NCBI RefSeq assembly: GCF_000739915.1
Contig: NZ_BBJT01000002.1
Coordinates: forward strand, 372,001-436,000
DNA from: Paenibacillus chitinolyticus NBRC 15660
Lineage (GTDB): Bacteria > Bacillota > Bacilli > Paenibacillales > NBRC-103111
Direction: 5' to 3'
Length of the DNA: 64,000 nt
Positions 46,001 through 55,675 of the stretch are shown here, piece by piece. The position numbers were made by a program, and so were the translations under genes. Numbering within the stretch: position 1 is the stretch's first letter; every line of letters begins with the position of its first letter. The notes under the pieces are model-generated. The model ran no database searches and was not told where the DNA came from. It saw only the letters and a program-made list of their open reading frames with translations.

Positions 46001-49000
46001 TCGAGCATAAACCGGATGCGGTCGGCCGGATAATCCGGGTCAAGTGGCACATACGCGCCACCCGCTTTCCATACGGCGATCACGCCGACGAGCAGCTCCA
46101 CCGACCGCTCGGCCAAAATGCCGACGATCAACTCTCTGCCGACTCCGCCCTCCCGCAGCGTTGCCGCCAGCCGGTTCGCCTTTTCGTTAAGCTCCCGGTA
46201 GGACAGCTGCTTGTCTTCGTAGACAACGGCCGTCGCATCGGGAGTCGAGATCGCCTGTGCCTCGAACAGCCGGTGGAACGTCTGTACCTCCGGAAGCTCG
46301 GACATGGCCGGATTGAACGCTTCGAGCAGCTGCTCCTTTTCGGAAGGCGTCACCAGTTCAAGATCGGCGATTTTGACTTCGGGGCTCTTCACAATGGCAT
46401 TCAAAAGCTGCTCATAATGCTTGGCCATTCGTTCTATCGTTTCTTTTTTATACAAAGAGGTTGCATACTCGAATAAGTAATCCAGGCCGCCGGAGGTTTC
46501 CGTCACATCCAGACTAAGGTCAAACTTGGATACGATTTCTTCGCTCGCATAAGGAGCCAGTCGGAGGCCGGGCAGCTGAAGCTCCTTGTTTTCCGTGTTT
46601 TGCAGCGTGAACATCGTGTCGAAAATCGGATTGCGGCTTAGATCCCGGGCAACCTGCACCTTGTCCACCAGTTCCTCGAACGGGTAGTTTTGATGCTCGT
46701 ATGCGCCCAGAGTCGTTTCCTTGACCTCCTGCAGGTAGGAGAGGAACGTTTTGTCCGCGGCCGGGTAATTGCGGATAGCCAGCGTATTGACAAACATTCC
46801 GATGAGCGGCTGCACATCTCCGTGTGTCCTTCCGGCAATCGGCGTTCCTACGATCAAGTCTTCCTGGGCTGTATATTTATGCAGCATGACTGTATAGGCC
46901 GCAAACAGAACCATGTATAAGGTTGTGCCCGTTTCCGCCGCCAGCCGCTTTAACCCTTCGCTCTTCTGCGCATCCATGAAAAATTGGAGCGTCCGTCCTT
47001 CGTAGCTCTGCAGGGCAGGCCGGGCATAATCCGTCGGCAGCTCCAGCACCGGCAGTTCTCCCCGGAAGACATTAAGCCAGTAAGCTTCCTGACGCGTCAG
47101 CTGCTCTTTCTGCCCTTCGGACTGCTGCCAGACGGCGTAGTCCTTGTATTGAATGCGCAGAGGCTCCAGCGCTTCTCCGCTGTATAGGCGGACGAACTCT
47201 TCCACCAGCACGTCCATCGAAACTCCGTCGGACACGATATGATGCATGTCGAACATCAAGATGTGCCGTTCAACGGCCAGTTCGACCAAGCCTACGCGCA
47301 GCAAAGGAGGTTTGGCCAAATCGAACGGTCGTACAAAATTCCGCACCGTTTCTGCCGCTTCTTCCTCGCTTGCCACGACATGTTCCACGGAAAAGTCCAC
47401 ATCCGGGTACACCCGCTGCACCGCTTCCCCGTTCGCCATTTCGAAGCCCGTGCGCAGTGTTTCATGGCGCCGGATCAGACCTCGGGATGCTTCCTCGAAC
47501 CGGTTCCGGTCCAGCGCACCTTCGAGTATCAGCGTACCCGGCATGTTGTAGCTCAGCTCTGCACCCTCAAGCTGATTGAGAATATACAAACGTTTCTGAG
47601 CGGACGAAAGCGGATAGAACTCTCTCTTTTCCACAGCAGGAATGGAAACATGCTCCTGCCGTTCCATGTTGGCGATAGCCTCTGCCATATCTTCAACCGT
47701 CGAATGACGGAAAACGTCTCTTAACGGCAGATCGACGTTCAGTTCCTTGTGCACTTTGCCGACAAGCGTCGTCGCCCGCAGGGAATGTCCGCCCAGGTCG
47801 AAGAAGTTATCGCGGATGCCGATTTCCTTCTGAAGACCGAGTACGTCCTGCCAGATGGCGGCCAGCTTCGCTTCCAGCGGCGTGCGTGGCGCGATATATT
47901 CCGCGCCGCCGTCTACGCCCGCTTCCGGCGCCGGCAGTGCCTTGCGGTCCACTTTCCCGTTCGGCGTCAGCGGAATCCGCTCCAGCCGGATGAAATACGA
48001 CGGGATCATGTAGCCCGGCAATTCCTGCGCCAGCGCGCTTCGCAGACTGCTTACGGCAAGCTCGCCGTCGGCCGTAAAGTACGCGCACAGCGCTTTCTGT
48101 CCGCTGCCGTCTTCGCGTACGAGGACGACCGCTTCACGAACGCCGTCCGCCTGGAGAAGCTGCGACTCGACCTCGCCGGTTTCGATCCGGTAGCCCCGGA
48201 TTTTCGCCTGGTGGTCGATCCGCCCGATAAAGTCCACGTTCCCCTCTGCCGTCCACCGGGCCAAGTCGCCTGTACGGTACAGACGCTCGCCCGTGACGAA
48301 CGTGCTGTCCACGAACTTCTCTTCCGTCAGATCCGGACGGTTTAAGTAGCCCCGTGCCACGCCCGGACCGCCGATGCACAGCTCGCCCAGGACACCGACC
48401 GGCACCGGGTTCAGGTGCGCGTCCACGATGTAGAACCTCGCGTTCAGCCACGCTTTGCCGATCGGCACGCTGCCCGTCTCCGGGAGCTTCGCCAGCGGTT
48501 CGTCGTAGAAGCTCGAATCAATCGCCGCTTCTGTGACGCCGTAGCTGTTGATGATCCGGAACTGCGAGCCGAAGCGCTCCTGCAGTACGCGGTAGTCCCC
48601 AACGCTGCAGCTGTCGGAGCTGGTGATGAGCAGCTCCATCGAGCTCATATCCAGCTCGTGCTGCGCCACATGTTCCATAAACGGCACGATGAGCGCCGGG
48701 GTCGATTCGAACACGGTAATCTGCTTGTCTTGGATCCAGCCGTGCAGGCGGGCCGGGTCGATCCGGTCGTCTTTCGGCACGATGACCATGGTGCCGCCGT
48801 TGTACAGCGTCCGCGCGATATCTCCGACGAACACGTCGAAGGAGAAGCTCGCGAGCTGGAGCAAGCGGACCGGGAACCGGTCCAGCCGGTATTCCCGGCG
48901 GTAGGCGGCCGCCGTGTTCACAAGGCTGCGGTGCTCGATCATGACACCTTTGGGCCGTCCCGTCGTGCCGGACGTGTAGATCACGTAGGCGAGATCGTAC

Positions 49001-52000
49001 GGCTGGGTTTCGGACGGGACACCGTCCGGTGTGCCTGAGGCTGCGCTGTCAGCCGAATCCCCTTTTACGCTGCCTTCCAAGACGACTCCGACAGCCGCAT
49101 TCTCTCCGTCTCCGCTGTACGACTTTTCGTCGTCCAGGCAAAGAATCGTGCGCAGCGCCGTCTCTTCCGCTTCCAGCCAAGCCTCGCTGCTCTCTCTCAG
49201 AGACGTCTGCGTCAGCAGCACCGTCGCTCCGCTGTCTTCGAGCATAAACCGGATGCGGTCGGCCGGATAATCCGGGTCAAGCGGCACATATGCGCCTCCC
49301 GCTTTCCATACGGCGATGACACCGACGAGCAGCTCTACCGACCGCTCGGCCAAAATGCCGACGATCGACTCTCTGCCGACGCCACCTTCCCGCAGCGTTG
49401 CCGCCAGCCGGTTCGCCTTTTCGTTCAGCTCCCGGTAGGACAACTGCTTGTCTTCGTAAACAACGGCCGTCGCATCGGGAGTCGAGACCGCCTGTGCCTC
49501 GAACAGCCGGTGGAACTTCTGCACCTGCGGAAGCTCGGACATGGCCGGATTGAACGCTTCGAACAGCTGCTCTTTTTCCGAAAGCGTAAGCAGCTCCAAC
49601 TGTTCGACGGGGATGTTCGGATCGGCCGCAGCCTGCTCGACCGCCCGGGTGAAATGCCCGTGAATCCCACGGATGTCTTCCTCGCTGAACGTATCCGCAT
49701 TATAGGTGAACCGGATCACAGTCCGCTCGCCCGGAATAACCGTTATATCGAAATCGTAGTTCGTTTGCTCCGGGGCCTGAATGTTGGAAATGGCCAAAGC
49801 TCCGTTTCCTCCGATAAGCTGTTCGATCCGTTCCTCCATCGGATAGTTTTCGAATACCATGATATGGCTGATAAGATCGCGTTTTTGTTCGCTAAGCGCC
49901 TGGATTTTGTAAAGCGGGAACGTATCGTACGCGCCGGAAGCAAGCGCCTGCTCCTGGGTTTTTCGCAACACATCCGCCACGGATTCTCCCGCTTCGCTCC
50001 GGACCCGGACCGGAATCGTATTGATAAACAGGCCGATCATGCTTTCCACACCGGCGATATCCGCCGGACGGCCTGAAACGACGCAGCCGAACACGACATC
50101 CCGGCTGTTGTTATACACCTGCAGAACGAGACCCCAGAGCGTTTGGACGAACGTACTTAGCGTTACCTGATTTTGCCTGGACACGCGCTCGATCCGTTCG
50201 CTCAGTTCCCGGCTGAATTCGAATTCCAGTTCGACCGCGTTGAAACGTTCCCCTTTACGCTGCGCTTTTTCCTGAGGAAGCTTCGTGTGCTGGTCGTAAC
50301 CGTTCAAGTAACCGCTCCAATAGTCGGCTGCCGCATTCCGATCCTGTTTCTCCAGCCATTCGATATAACGGGCGAACGGGGTAACGGGAGGAAGTTCCGG
50401 TTTTCTTTTTTCCAGGAACGCGAAATAGCTTTCAAACACTTCCTTGATCATGAAGGACATGCACCAGCCGTCCATCAGGATATGATGGTGGCTCCAGATC
50501 ACATGCCAGGTTTGTTCATCGGTCCGCACAAGGGTCACCCGCATAAGCGAGTCATGCGCCAAATCAAATTTCCGGGCTTTGTCCGCCTCTGCCAGTTCTG
50601 CGAGTGCTTGCTCCCTCTCCGCCTCGTCAAGTCCGCTTACATCTTCGTAGTAAACTTCGCCTTTCCGCTGACGAAACACGATCTGAACCGGCTCATCTTT
50701 CCATCCGCTTATAAAATTGGTCCGAAGCGCTTCATGCCGTTGAATCAGCACGTCCAGCCCTTTCGCAAAAGCCTCAGCGTCGAGGCTGCCCTGCAGATCA
50801 AACGTCACCTGCTCGAAATAGGCTTCCGAATCCGCGTCCAGCAGGCTGTGGAACAGCATGCCCTTTTGCATCGGAGTCAGCGTATACACATTTTCCAGCT
50901 CGCCGATTGCGGCGGTGTGTGCCGTCAGCTGCTCCAGCTCTTCCACGGACAGCTCAGGCAGCAGGACATCGCTCGGCGTGAGCTCCGGCAGATCCTTGGA
51001 CAAGCAGTGCGCAATTACGGCCCGCAAGCTTGTTTCCAACAGACTCCCCAGCCGTTCAATCGTTTCCCGGCGGTACTGCGTCGTTCCGTAGCGGATCGTA
51101 AGCTCGAGCGAGCCCTCCGTGACCATACCGTTCATGTCGAGCGCAAAATCCATCATCGCGTTTTCACTGATATCGTTCCCAGTTGAGAACGGAGAAGGTT
51201 CCAGGCCGCTGCTCTCATAATCCTGATCGAACTGTCCCAGATAGTTGAAACTGATTTCCGGATCGGAATCGAAAAGGTCGCCTTCCCGTCCTTCCGACAA
51301 ATACCTCAGAATGCCATAGCCGATTCCCTTGTTAGGGATGCGCCGGAGTCCTTCCTTCGTCTGCTTGATCTGCTGCGAAAGCGTCTGATCCCGGCCGCTC
51401 TCCAGCAAGACCGGAAACTGGCTGGTGAACCACCCGACGGTGCGCGTGATATCCACTTCCGGCAGAATATCTTCCCGGCCGTGGCCTTCCAGATTCACCA
51501 GCACCCGGTTCTGCCCGGTCCAGGCTTGAACGGCCATACCGAGCGCGGTAAGGAGGAGATCGTTCATCTCGGTATTGTAAGCACGGTGCGCCTGTTTCAA
51601 AAGCTGCTCCGTCTCGCCTTCCGTCCATCTTACGGTGACGACATCGCTGTCTTTGAGCGTTGACTTCGCCTGCCCCAAATCTTTGGGCAGCAGTGTCTGC
51701 TCAAGCTGCCCGATCTGCCTCCAGTAAGCCCGCTCGGATTCTAGCGCCTCACTGTCCGCATAGCGGGACAACTGCCCGGCCCATGTTTGGAACGAATCCG
51801 TTTTATGCGGAAGCGAAATCGCTTGTCCGCCGAGAGCCTGTTCGTAGCCGGCCGCAAAATCTTCGAACAAGATGCGCCAGGATACACCGTCCACAACAAG
51901 ATGGTGGATGGCCATGAGCAAATGGTCGCCATCCGGGCAGCGGAACAAGCCCAGCTTCACCAAAGGCCCGTTTTCAAGGTCGATGCTCCCCTGAATTTCG

Positions 52001-55000
52001 CTCGCCTTTGCCTCAACGGCTGCCTTGCAGTTTCCGAGGCCCGTGAAATCAGCCACTTCCAGGCTGAACAATTCTTCCTCCGTCCCCCGGTTCCATGCTT
52101 CATATCCGGCTTCGGTTTTTCGGTAAACCGTACGCAGCGCGTCATGGTGCTCGACCAGCTTAGCGATCGTTTTCCTCAGAGCCGTTTCCTCGAAACCCTC
52201 CCTGCGGTACTGCATGAAAGCCTGATTGCTGTGGTGCGGGTCGGCCGGATTTTGCCCGAAAAACCAGCGCTGAATCGGCGTCAGCGTCACGGCTCCCGTT
52301 ACTTCTTCCTGGCTGGCGGTTTTACCGGCCGTTTGAAGCTGCGGACTGAGGGACGCTATCGTCGGATAGTGGAAAAGATCACGCATAACCAGCTTGTAAC
52401 CGGCCTGAAGGAGCCTTGAAGAAACTTGCAGTGCTTTAATCGAATCGCCGCCAAGTCCGAAGAAATTGTCCGACAGACCGACTCTGTCTACGCCCAGCAC
52501 GGACTGCCAGACGGCGGCAAGCGCCTGCTCCGCCGGAGTTCGGGGAGCGATGTATTTCACCTCGGCCTGTACGCTTCCTTCCGGCTCGGGCAGCGCCTTG
52601 CGGTCCACCTTGCCGTTCGGCGTAAGAGGCAGCCGGTCCAGACGCATCACGCGAGCCGGTACCATATGCGAAGGGAGCGTCTGCTCCAGGTACGCGTGCA
52701 ATTCTCTGGTATCGATTTCAGATTCCGATACAACGTAGCCGCACAAATACTTCTGGCCCCGCTCGTCGGTACGGTCGGTCACGACCGCTTGGCGGATGCC
52801 GTCAAAACGCAGCATCGCCGTCTCGATTTCGCCGAGCTCGATCCGGTATCCCCGGATCTTCACCTGGTAGTCGATCCGCCCGATGAAATCCACGTTGCCG
52901 TCTTCCATCCAGCGAGCCAGATCGCCCGTGCGGTACAGGCGCTCTCCGGCAGCGAACGGGCTGTCCGCAAACTTCTCTTCCGTCAGCTCCGGACGGTTCA
53001 TGTATCCCCGGGCGACGCCCGGCCCGCCGATGCACAACTCGCCCAGAATTCCTACGGGAACGGGGTTCAACTGAGCGTCCACGATATAAAATTTCGCATT
53101 CAACCAGGCTTTGCCGATCGGCACGTTTCCGGCTTCCGGCAGCTTGTAGAGCGGTTCGTCGTAGAAGCTCGAATCAATTGCCGCCTCCGTCACGCCGTAG
53201 CTGTTGATGATCCGGAACTGAGAGCCGAACCGTTCCTGCAGCAGCCGGTAATCTTCCACACTGCAGCTATCGGAGCTGGTGATGAGCAGCTCCATCGAGC
53301 TCATATCGAGCTTCTGCTGCGCCACATGCTCCATAAACGGGATGATCAGCGCAGGCGTCGATTCGAACACGGTAATCTGACGGCTCTGTATCCAGCCGTG
53401 CAGGCGTGTCGGATCGATCCGGTCGTCTTTCGGGCAGATGACCATGGTGCCGCCGTTGTACAGCGTCCGGGCGATATCTCCGACGAACACGTCGAAGGAA
53501 AAGCTCGCCAGCTGCAGCAGGCGTACGGGGAACTGATCGAGCCGGTATTCCTTGCGATAGGCGGCTGCCGTATTCACCAGACTCCGGTGCTCGATCATTA
53601 CGCCTTTCGGCCGTCCCGTCGTGCCGGATGTGTAGATCACGTAGGCAAGGTCGTCCGGCCGGCTCTCCGCCGGCGCGTTCTCTCTTTCTTCGCTGTACGA
53701 CTTCTCGTCGTCCAGGCATAGAATCGTGCGAAGCGCTCCGCCTTCTCCCTGCCACGTTCCCGCTCTGTCCCTCAGTCCGCTTTGCGTCAGCAGTACAGCC
53801 GCACCGCTGTCTTCGAGCATGTAGCGGATGCGATCGGACGGATAATCCGGGTCCAGCGGAACGTACGCGCCACCGGCTTTCCATACCGCCATGACGCCGA
53901 CGAGCAGATCGACCGATCGGTCGGCCAGAATGCCCACGACCGATTCTCGGCCGATCCCGGCTCCCCGCAGCGAACCCGCCAGGCGGTTGGCCCGCTCGTT
54001 GAGTTCCCCATATGTTAGCTCATTGTTCTCGTACACCACTGCCGTCGCACTCGGGTTTAACACCGTCTGTTCCTCGAACAACTGGTGGAACGTTTGGACA
54101 GGCGGAAGTTCGGACGCCGGCGGATTGAATTCCGTCAAAATCTTATTCTTCTCCCCGTCGCTCAGCATGGACAGCTCACGCACGGTCTGCAAAGGATTAA
54201 GGACGATCTGGTCAATAATAGTAAACAACTGCTCCGAGATTCGCAGAATTTCGCTCTCATCGAACAACTGAACCCGGTAATCGATATTCAAATCAATTTC
54301 TTTGTCGTCGAGCATATCTACAACGTGTACGGCAAAATCGCCCACTTCGTGCCCGGAATGACTGCTTTTCCGAATAACGCTGAGGCCGTCGTAATAAGTC
54401 CAGTTCACGGGCAAATATTCGATGTCCACCCGGAACAATTCGGGAACGTCCCACTGCTTGTTCCGCTCTCTTAAGTCTTGAATAAGCTGATTGTACGGGT
54501 ATTTCTGGTGGCGGAGATTCGCTTTCTGTTCTTTGGAAACATGCTGTAAAAACGCCAATACATGCTGATCCGGCTCGAGCAGCATTCGAGTCGCAACCGT
54601 ACTCACGAACATCCCTAACGTCTCTTTTTCCTGCTTCGACGTCCGGTTCGCATAGATGGTACCGACTGTAATATCTTCATTTCCCGTTACTTTATGGAGC
54701 AATATGTATAGAGCCGCCAAAAACACCGTAAAGGTACTGATATTGTGCTCTTCGCTGAAACGCTGCAGCTGCTCGTAGCGCTTGCCCGCGAAGGGCACAC
54801 TCACCCTGTCGGCCTCCGTGCTCACGGAGTAAGGCGAACTCGGTTTCATTCGTGTTATTTCCGAGAAGGATTCGAACTTGTCCAGCCAGTAGGCTCTGTC
54901 CTTCTGGTAGCGATCCGAACGCTCGTATTCTTGTTCGGCGTAGATGTAATCGAGATAAGTCCCTTTGGCTTTAGCGTCCGGTTCTTGGCCGTCGATTAAT

Positions 55001-55479
55001 TTTGTATAGTTTTCCATAATCGTGGTGCAAATAAGATGAGATGCGATACCGTCCGCTATGCTGTGATGTATTTTTAAGTTAAACCAATGTTCTTCGTTAT
55101 TTAGATTAAACAGGCAGAATTGATACAGTTGTTCGTCAAATATGGATAACGGCGTATGATTAAACCGTTCCAGCCACTCTTTCGCTTCGGCTTCGCTGCC
55201 CATTTCCAGATAATCGCAGCGCGGTTCAATGTCCGATTCATTCGCAAACCACTGGACGGGTTCGCCGGCATCGGAAGACGAAATCCGGATTCTGAACGCA
55301 TCATGGTCCCGGACCAGCTTGTAGATCGCTTGCATCAAAGCGTCGGTATTCACGGGTCCGCGAATAAACAAAGTACCCACGATGATTCCGACCGATGTAT
55401 TCGGATACATCATTTCCATACTCCATATTCTTCGCTGCGCTTGAGTTAAAGCAAACCGTTTGTTCGTATTTTCTCTCAC
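43042..55479 (-). CDS. octA: Three-module nonribosomal peptide synthetase with starter C domain (modules 1-3)
   Basis: A 4145-residue enzyme that starts the lipopeptide. Order and approximate positions: starter C (1-440, KIHHSIADG near 140), A1 (480-980), T (GGDSIKA near 1010), E (1060-1500, HHLVVDGVSW near 1196), D-L type C (1530-1960, HHHILMDGW near 1665), A2 (1990-2530), T (2560), C (2620 on, HHIVSDG near 2746), A3 (3050-3610), T (3641), final C (3700-4120, HHLVSDG near 3831), and a tail ending LEAIDIVF. All three A domains show code D-V-G-E-I-S-S-I-D (2,4-diaminobutyrate). A C domain at the very start points to N-acylation by a fatty acyl donor. Translation starts at GTG, 7 bases after AGGAGAG; an ATG two bases upstream is out of frame. 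Symbol by analogy. Confidence 0.9.
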   Translation of the reverse strand: MRENTNKRFALTQAQRRIWSMEMMYPNTSVGIIVGTLFIRGPVNTDALMQAIYKLVRDHDAFRIRISSSDAGEPVQWFANESDIEPRCDYLEMGSEAEAKEWLERFNHTPLSIFDEQLYQFCLFNLNNEEHWFNLKIHHSIADGIASHLICTTIMENYTKLIDGQEPDAKAKGTYLDYIYAEQEYERSDRYQKDRAYWLDKFESFSEITRMKPSSPYSVSTEADRVSVPFAGKRYEQLQRFSEEHNISTFTVFLAALYILLHKVTGNEDITVGTIYANRTSKQEKETLGMFVSTVATRMLLEPDQHVLAFLQHVSKEQKANLRHQKYPYNQLIQDLRERNKQWDVPELFRVDIEYLPVNWTYYDGLSVIRKSSHSGHEVGDFAVHVVDMLDDKEIDLNIDYRVQLFDESEILRISEQLFTIIDQIVLNPLQTVRELSMLSDGEKNKILTEFNPPASELPPVQTFHQLFEEQTVLNPSATAVVYENNELTYGELNERANRLAGSLRGAGIGRESVVGILADRSVDLLVGVMAVWKAGGAYVPLDPDYPSDRIRYMLEDSGAAVLLTQSGLRDRAGTWQGEGGALRTILCLDDEKSYSEERENAPAESRPDDLAYVIYTSGTTGRPKGVMIEHRSLVNTAAAYRKEYRLDQFPVRLLQLASFSFDVFVGDIARTLYNGGTMVICPKDDRIDPTRLHGWIQSRQITVFESTPALIIPFMEHVAQQKLDMSSMELLITSSDSCSVEDYRLLQERFGSQFRIINSYGVTEAAIDSSFYDEPLYKLPEAGNVPIGKAWLNAKFYIVDAQLNPVPVGILGELCIGGPGVARGYMNRPELTEEKFADSPFAAGERLYRTGDLARWMEDGNVDFIGRIDYQVKIRGYRIELGEIETAMLRFDGIRQAVVTDRTDERGQKYLCGYVVSESEIDTRELHAYLEQTLPSHMVPARVMRLDRLPLTPNGKVDRKALPEPEGSVQAEVKYIAPRTPAEQALAAVWQSVLGVDRVGLSDNFFGLGGDSIKALQVSSRLLQAGYKLVMRDLFHYPTIASLSPQLQTAGKTASQEEVTGAVTLTPIQRWFFGQNPADPHHSNQAFMQYRREGFEETALRKTIAKLVEHHDALRTVYRKTEAGYEAWNRGTEEELFSLEVADFTGLGNCKAAVEAKASEIQGSIDLENGPLVKLGLFRCPDGDHLLMAIHHLVVDGVSWRILFEDFAAGYEQALGGQAISLPHKTDSFQTWAGQLSRYADSEALESERAYWRQIGQLEQTLLPKDLGQAKSTLKDSDVVTVRWTEGETEQLLKQAHRAYNTEMNDLLLTALGMAVQAWTGQNRVLVNLEGHGREDILPEVDITRTVGWFTSQFPVLLESGRDQTLSQQIKQTKEGLRRIPNKGIGYGILRYLSEGREGDLFDSDPEISFNYLGQFDQDYESSGLEPSPFSTGNDISENAMMDFALDMNGMVTEGSLELTIRYGTTQYRRETIERLGSLLETSLRAVIAHCLSKDLPELTPSDVLLPELSVEELEQLTAHTAAIGELENVYTLTPMQKGMLFHSLLDADSEAYFEQVTFDLQGSLDAEAFAKGLDVLIQRHEALRTNFISGWKDEPVQIVFRQRKGEVYYEDVSGLDEAEREQALAELAEADKARKFDLAHDSLMRVTLVRTDEQTWHVIWSHHHILMDGWCMSFMIKEVFESYFAFLEKRKPELPPVTPFARYIEWLEKQDRNAAADYWSGYLNGYDQHTKLPQEKAQRKGERFNAVELEFEFSRELSERIERVSRQNQVTLSTFVQTLWGLVLQVYNNSRDVVFGCVVSGRPADIAGVESMIGLFINTIPVRVRSEAGESVADVLRKTQEQALASGAYDTFPLYKIQALSEQKRDLISHIMVFENYPMEERIEQLIGGNGALAISNIQAPEQTNYDFDITVIPGERTVIRFTYNADTFSEEDIRGIHGHFTRAVEQAAADPNIPVEQLELLTLSEKEQLFEAFNPAMSELPQVQKFHRLFEAQAVSTPDATAVVYEDKQLSYRELNEKANRLAATLREGGVGRESIVGILAERSVELLVGVIAVWKAGGAYVPLDPDYPADRIRFMLEDSGATVLLTQTSLRESSEAWLEAEETALRTILCLDDEKSYSGDGENAAVGVVLEGSVKGDSADSAASGTPDGVPSETQPYDLAYVIYTSGTTGRPKGVMIEHRSLVNTAAAYRREYRLDRFPVRLLQLASFSFDVFVGDIARTLYNGGTMVIVPKDDRIDPARLHGWIQDKQITVFESTPALIVPFMEHVAQHELDMSSMELLITSSDSCSVGDYRVLQERFGSQFRIINSYGVTEAAIDSSFYDEPLAKLPETGSVPIGKAWLNARFYIVDAHLNPVPVGVLGELCIGGPGVARGYLNRPDLTEEKFVDSTFVTGERLYRTGDLARWTAEGNVDFIGRIDHQAKIRGYRIETGEVESQLLQADGVREAVVLVREDGSGQKALCAYFTADGELAVSSLRSALAQELPGYMIPSYFIRLERIPLTPNGKVDRKALPAPEAGVDGGAEYIAPRTPLEAKLAAIWQDVLGLQKEIGIRDNFFDLGGHSLRATTLVGKVHKELNVDLPLRDVFRHSTVEDMAEAIANMERQEHVSIPAVEKREFYPLSSAQKRLYILNQLEGAELSYNMPGTLILEGALDRNRFEEASRGLIRRHETLRTGFEMANGEAVQRVYPDVDFSVEHVVASEEEAAETVRNFVRPFDLAKPPLLRVGLVELAVERHILMFDMHHIVSDGVSMDVLVEEFVRLYSGEALEPLRIQYKDYAVWQQSEGQKEQLTRQEAYWLNVFRGELPVLELPTDYARPALQSYEGRTLQFFMDAQKSEGLKRLAAETGTTLYMVLFAAYTVMLHKYTAQEDLIVGTPIAGRTHGDVQPLIGMFVNTLAIRNYPAADKTFLSYLQEVKETTLGAYEHQNYPFEELVDKVQVARDLSRNPIFDTMFTLQNTENKELQLPGLRLAPYASEEIVSKFDLSLDVTETSGGLDYLFEYATSLYKKETIERMAKHYEQLLNAIVKSPEVKIADLELVTPSEKEQLLEAFNPAMSELPEVQTFHRLFEAQAISTPDATAVVYEDKQLSYRELNEKANRLAATLREGGVGRELIVGILAERSVELLVGVIAVWKAGGAYVPLDPDYPADRIRFMLEDSGATVLLTQMSLRESSEAWLEAEETALRTILCLDDEKSYSGDGENAAVGVVLEGSANGDSADSAASGSLSDSGTLDGVPSETQPHDLAYVIYTSGTTGRPKGVMIEHGSLVNTAAAYRREYRLDRFPVRLLQLASFSFDVFVGDIARTLYNGGTMVIVPKDDRIDPARLHGWIHEQQITVFESTPALIVPFMEHVAQNALDMSSMELLITSSDSCSVGDYRVLQERFGSQFRIINSYGVTEAAIDSSFYDEPLAKLPDTGSVPIGKAWLNARFYIVDAHLNPVPVGVLGELCIGGPGVARGYLNRPDLTEEKFVDSPFVTGERLYRTGDLARWTAEGNVDFIGRIDHQAKIRGYRIETGEVESQLLQADGVREAVVLVREDGGGQKALCAYFTADGEHAVSSLRSALAQELPGYMIPSYFIRLERIPLTPNGKVDRKALPAPEAGVDGGAEYIAPRTPLEAKLAVIWQDVLGLQKEIGIRDNFFDLGGHSLRATTLVGKVHKELNVDLPLRDVFRHSTIEEMAQTIAGLEHREHTAIPVLEKRAHYPLSSVQKRLYIQHQMEGAELSYNMSGLMVLKGELDRGRFEAALRGLIGRHEILRTVFEMVDGEPAQVIYPEVNFALEYRQSDEEGAREIAAQFVRVFDLEQPPLLRVGLIGLERNRHILMFDIHHLVSDGVSTGILIDDLLRLYTGESLQPLRIQYKDFASWQQSEAQSERLKKQEAYWLDVLDGELPRLELATDFARPAVRSYEGDVLDFAIDKQQSEALRQIADENGATLYMVFLAAYTILLHKYSGQEDIIVGTPVSGRTHADTEPLIGMFVNTLAIRNYPADEKMFLSYLEEIKETMLGAYENQDYPFEELVEKVQAARDLSRHPIFDTVFVMETREDRISRFGELTVEPYIEAQTVAKFDLTLEVTHEEEGMSGHFEYATKLFTRNMIDNFAEDFLTILSKICEQPHVLLKDLSLNGSSEQEEDLLEAIDIVF
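44442..46331 (-). repeat. Duplicated Dab module copy 2 (A3-T)
   Basis: Covers A3 and its carrier domain in octA. The insert before YTSGTTG contains LEGSANGDSADSAASGSLSD, only one residue from the A6 copy in octB. One carried-over difference is MSLRESSE for TSLRESSE. Confidence 0.8.
47698..49570 (-). repeat. Duplicated Dab module copy 1 (A2-T)
   Basis: Covers A2 and its carrier domain in octA. The insert (LEGSVKGDSADSAASGTPDG) is a shortened form of that in A3 and A6, lacking SLSDS. A1 (about 52500-54050) is clearly more diverged and has no such insert. Confidence 0.8.
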
Positions 55480-55511
55480 ATCGACACTCTCCTGGTATAG
55501 AGATTTCTTTT

Positions 55512-55527
55512 CAGGTATGCAAACCTG
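55512..55527. promoter_or_regulatory. Near-perfect 16-bp palindrome in the octA leader
   Basis: CAGGTATGCAAACCTG matches its own complement at 14 of 16 positions. It lies 33 bases upstream of the octA start codon and could be an operator. Confidence 0.35.
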
Positions 55528-55641
55528 TTATCTAAATTCCACACTCCAAACTTTCAAAAAAAATTTGAACAAAAAGTGAAGGGGTTCTTTCTGCAGGCTC
55601 GTCTAATTCATTGTTCGGTCGGGTAAAATATATTCCAAAAC

Positions 55642-55669
55642 TTGACATATGATGTCGGATAGAGATAAT
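55642..55669 (+). promoter_or_regulatory. Sigma-A-like promoter pointing away from octA
   Basis: TTGACA (55642-55647), 16-base spacer, GATAAT (55664-55669). The inverted repeat GACAT-ATG-ATGTC (55644-55656) overlaps the -35 box. No ORF with a start follows for over 600 bases; the nearest plus-strand gene begins at 56314. Confidence 0.5.
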
Positions 55670-55675
55670 GAGTAA

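Noticed and set aside
52426-53721. 431-codon plus-strand open frame
   Set aside because: It mirrors the A1 domain of octA on the other strand; no start signal or family motif.
24676-55479. Assignment as a polymyxin or tridecaptin cluster
   Set aside because: Polymyxin needs ten modules and Thr codes, tridecaptin thirteen; only eight A domains with this code pattern are present and E domains fall in modules 1 and 4.
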